Shown piece by piece: positions 6,626-8,165 of a stretch of DNA of 8,165 nt. The stretch spans positions 1 to 8,165 of the forward strand of contig CAMNAT010000075.1 of assembly GCA_946531785.1 (NCBI GenBank), in the 5' to 3' direction. The notes beneath the pieces are model-generated. The model was not told the origin of the DNA. It saw nothing but the letters and a program-made list of their open reading frames with translations, and did no database searches. The number at the start of each line of letters is the position of its first letter. Within the stretch, counting starts at the first letter, position 1. This DNA comes from an uncultured Oscillospiraceae bacterium. GTDB taxonomy: Bacteria > Bacillota > Clostridia > UBA1381. The position numbers and the translations under genes are program-made.

Positions 6626-6656
6626 AAGTTAAGCCACATGTATTAAAGTTTACCAC
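6625..6656 (+). promoter_or_regulatory. Direct-repeat activator site before the permease genes (copy 2 of the element)
   Basis: The sequence TTAAAGTTTACCAC at 6643-6656 matches 13 of 14 bases of the element at 2225-2238. A second, looser copy (AAAGTTAAGCCAC, 6625-6637) lies one step upstream. The AAAGTT cores are exactly 20 bp apart and the CCAC ends 19 bp apart. Tandem direct repeats about two helical turns apart are the usual binding architecture of AraC-type regulators. The upstream half begins within the stop codon of the tandem-module gene. Confidence 0.5.
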
Positions 6657-6677
6657 CTTTTTTTGAAAAAGTGTATA

Positions 6678-6686
6678 TGGTACAAT
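6678..6686 (+). promoter_or_regulatory. Predicted extended -10 promoter for the permease genes
   Basis: TGGTACAAT is an extended -10 with only a T-run where a -35 should be (about 6658-6663). A weak -35 with a putative activator site overlapping it is what an activator-dependent promoter looks like. Transcription would begin near 6693. A TTGAAA at 6663 is too close (12 bp) to act as the -35 for this -10. Confidence 0.45.
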
Positions 6687-6688
6687 TA

Positions 6689-6736
6689 TTACAGGATGAG
6701 ATGGTATATATCGTTTTATCCTGTAAATTTGTTTTT
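6689..6736 (+). terminator. Leader hairpin with U-tract (attenuator or partial terminator)
   Basis: TTACAGGAT (6689-6697) pairs perfectly with ATCCTGTAA (6718-6726). As RNA the stem continues inward for seven more pairs using several G-U wobbles (6698-6704 with 6711-6717), leaving a UAUAUA loop: 16 pairs in all. An ATTTGTTTTT tract (6727-6736) follows directly, as in intrinsic terminators. It sits between the upstream gene end and the permease ribosome binding site. It could thin out read-through from the upstream operon, or form the 5' end of the permease transcript. Confidence 0.55.
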
Positions 6737-6744
6737 AAAGGAAG
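6737..6744 (+). promoter_or_regulatory. Ribosome binding site of the LplB-type permease gene
   Basis: AAAGGAAG lies 10 nt before the ATG at 6755 and directly abuts the U-tract of the leader hairpin. Confidence 0.65.
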
Positions 6745-6754
6745 TGTTTAAAGC

Positions 6755-7684
6755 ATGAAGAAAAAAGGCTTTCTGGGTGATTTAAAAAGCAACGGTCCTT
6801 TGCTGACAATGTGTCTGCCCGGGTTAGTGTTCTTTATATTGTTTAACTATTTGCCTATGTTCGGAATCGTAATTGCATTCAAGCAATATAAGTTTGATAT
6901 GGGTATATGGGGAAGCCCATGGAACGGATTAAGTAACTTCAAGTTCATGTTCAGCAGCCCTGATGCATGGGTAATAACAAGGAACACCATCGCGTACAAT
7001 CTGTTATTTATCTTCGGAGGGCTTGTTCTTAATGTGGCAATGGCAATCGGCTTAAGCGAGATAAGGAATAAGACATTCTCAAAGACGTGCCAGACAATAG
7101 TGATCATGCCGCACTTCCTTTCATACGTAATCGTAAGCTTCCTTGTTCTTGCATTCTTACATGTGGAAAACGGTCTTATAAACCGGTCGGTGCTTCCTAT
7201 GCTAGGAAAGGAAAGCGTGGATTGGTATTCAACACCTTCCGCATGGCCATGGGTGCTGATCATCGTTAATTTCTGGAAAACAGTCGGCTATGGCAGCGTT
7301 GTGTATCTTGCAGGTATAGCCGGGATAGATATGTCGCTTTATGAGGCGGCGAAGGTTGACGGTGCTAATCGTTGGCAGCAGATAAGATACATAACGATCC
7401 CGGCACTTGTTCCGCTTATGGTCATTCTCACAATACTTAATGTAGGCAAGATATTCAACTCTGATTTTGGTCTGTTCTATCAGGTGCCGCTGAATACCGG
7501 TGCACTCTATCCTACAACGAATGTTATCAGCACGTATGTATATAATATGCTTATGTCTGCCGGAACAGGAAGTGTGGGAATGGCTTCCGCAGCGGCGTTC
7601 TATCAATCGGTTGTGGGCTTTATACTTGTTATGACGACCAACCTGATCGTAAAAAGGATAAGTCCGGAAAATTCATTATTCTAA
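6755..7684 (+). CDS. ABC sugar transporter permease, LplB-type
   Basis: The 309-residue integral membrane protein has about six hydrophobic segments (roughly 15-42, 77-100, 113-135, 164-188, 214-234, 280-297). The N-terminal wording LPGLVFFILFNYLPMFGIVIAFKQYKF is diagnostic of LplB/YtcP-partner permeases. The ATPase-contacting EAA loop is intact: EAAKVDGANRWQQIRYITIPAL (197-218), with the conserved Gly at 203 and Pro at 216. It forms the translocation pore together with the following permease and should receive substrate from the LplA-type binding protein. It has its own predicted promoter and leader hairpin, separated from the preceding gene by 129 nt. Confidence 0.95.
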   Translation: MKKKGFLGDLKSNGPLLTMCLPGLVFFILFNYLPMFGIVIAFKQYKFDMGIWGSPWNGLSNFKFMFSSPDAWVITRNTIAYNLLFIFGGLVLNVAMAIGLSEIRNKTFSKTCQTIVIMPHFLSYVIVSFLVLAFLHVENGLINRSVLPMLGKESVDWYSTPSAWPWVLIIVNFWKTVGYGSVVYLAGIAGIDMSLYEAAKVDGANRWQQIRYITIPALVPLMVILTILNVGKIFNSDFGLFYQVPLNTGALYPTTNVISTYVYNMLMSAGTGSVGMASAAAFYQSVVGFILVMTTNLIVKRISPENSLF

Positions 7685-7691
7685 GGAGGGG
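7683..7691 (+). promoter_or_regulatory. Near-consensus ribosome binding site overlapping the upstream stop codon
   Basis: AAGGAGGGG begins inside the TAA that ends the LplB-type gene and lies 5 nt before the ATG at 7697. The overlap indicates tight translational coupling of the two permeases, as expected for subunits of one pore. Confidence 0.8.
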
Positions 7692-7696
7692 TAAAG

Positions 7697-8165
7697 ATGA
7701 AAAAGAAAATCGATGTTGTAGATGTAATTGTATATATTATTTTTATCCTTCTTGCCATAGCATGTATATATCCGCTGCTTGTAGTGTTGGGTGTATCGCT
7801 TACTGATGAATCGACCATTTCAGAATATGGCTTCAGAGTGCTGCCAAAAACGTGGAGTATTGATTCCTACAGATATATAATCGCATCAAAGGGAACCATT
7901 TTAAGAGCATACGGCGTTACTATTTTTGTAACTGTCGTTGGTACGTTATTAAGCACATTTGTAGTGGCATTATACGCGTATCCGCTGTCGAGAAGAGATT
8001 TTAAATACAGAAAGCTGTTTACCTTCATAGCATTCTTTACAATGCTTTTCAGCGGCGGTACTGTTGCGGGATACATGGTAACAACAGGTGTTCTCCATCT
8101 TAAGAACAGCATATGGGTCCTTATCCTGCCGTATGTCATGAGCGCATGGCATGTAATAGTAATGA
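7697..8165 (+). CDS. ABC sugar transporter permease, LplC/YtcP-type (partial, cut by the right edge)
   Basis: The open frame from the ATG at 7697 runs off the window after 156 codons; family members are about 290-300 residues, so roughly half is seen. The visible part has a first membrane helix (about 8-34), the signature ALYAYPLSRRDFKYRKLF (91-108), the very characteristic FFTMLFSGGTVAGYMV (113-128) and LHLKNSIWVLILPYVMSAWHV (133-152), all typical of LplC/YtcP. The EAA loop should lie just beyond the edge. It pairs with the LplB-type permease 12 nt upstream. An ATP-binding subunit is not expected beside it, because this transporter class usually borrows a shared MsmX-like ATPase. Confidence 0.93.
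   Translation, partial: MKKKIDVVDVIVYIIFILLAIACIYPLLVVLGVSLTDESTISEYGFRVLPKTWSIDSYRYIIASKGTILRAYGVTIFVTVVGTLLSTFVVALYAYPLSRRDFKYRKLFTFIAFFTMLFSGGTVAGYMVTTGVLHLKNSIWVLILPYVMSAWHVIVM

Noticed and set aside
6847..7606. Long minus-strand open frames opposite the LplB-type permease
   Set aside because: They are antisense shadows of a clearly conserved membrane protein, without ribosome binding sites or recognisable protein features.
1..8165. tRNA or rRNA genes, CRISPR arrays, insertion sequences, attachment sites
   Set aside because: No cloverleaf-like element, spaced repeat array, transposase or terminal inverted repeats were seen. Gene order and base composition look like ordinary chromosomal sugar-uptake DNA.

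Overview
The window reads as a chromosomal carbohydrate-uptake locus from a Gram-positive, Firmicutes/Clostridia-type anaerobe. The evidence is lipoprotein-type solute-binding proteins, a YesM/YesN-style two-component system, Lpl-type permeases with no ATPase beside them, strong AAAGGGG/GGAGG ribosome binding sites and moderately AT-rich DNA. A gut or plant-fibre degrader (Oscillospiraceae or relatives) is plausible, but the sequence does not fix the taxon.

Layout. On the minus strand (1-2107) lie a response regulator cut by the left edge and, upstream of it in the same operon, a YesM-type sensor histidine kinase; the two reading frames overlap by 26 nt. A divergent control region (about 2108-2302) holds a promoter for each direction. 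On the plus strand follow a small family-1 solute-binding lipoprotein (2303-3493), a large LplA-type solute-binding lipoprotein (3498-4973), a secreted protein with two tandem carbohydrate-binding-like modules (5042-6625), an LplB-type permease (6755-7684) and an LplC/YtcP-type permease cut by the right edge (7697-8165). No gene-free stretch exceeds 300 bases.

How it may work together. The kinase has a large extracytoplasmic sensing domain and would phosphorylate the response regulator. By family precedent that regulator carries an AraC-type DNA-binding domain, which lies off the window. A nearly identical 14-bp element, TTAAAGTTTAYCAC, sits the same distance (24-25 bp) upstream of a -10 box both before the first solute-binding gene and before the permease genes. 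It is therefore a good candidate for the regulator's binding site, and it would tie both transcription units to the same signal. The large LplA-type protein probably delivers an oligosaccharide to the two permeases. The ATPase is presumably a shared one encoded elsewhere. The small solute-binding protein next to the kinase has no obvious permease partner of its own and may be a co-sensor. The tandem-module protein would bind the polysaccharide outside the cell.

Most unusual points: the first solute-binding gene seems to start at AUA behind a strong ribosome binding site, with the stop of a 7-codon leader frame overlapping it; the shared regulatory element; a 16-bp G-U-rich RNA hairpin plus U-tract placed right at the permease promoter; a perfect 11-bp hairpin between the large binding-protein gene and the tandem-module gene; and a non-catalytic binding-module protein embedded in the transporter operon.
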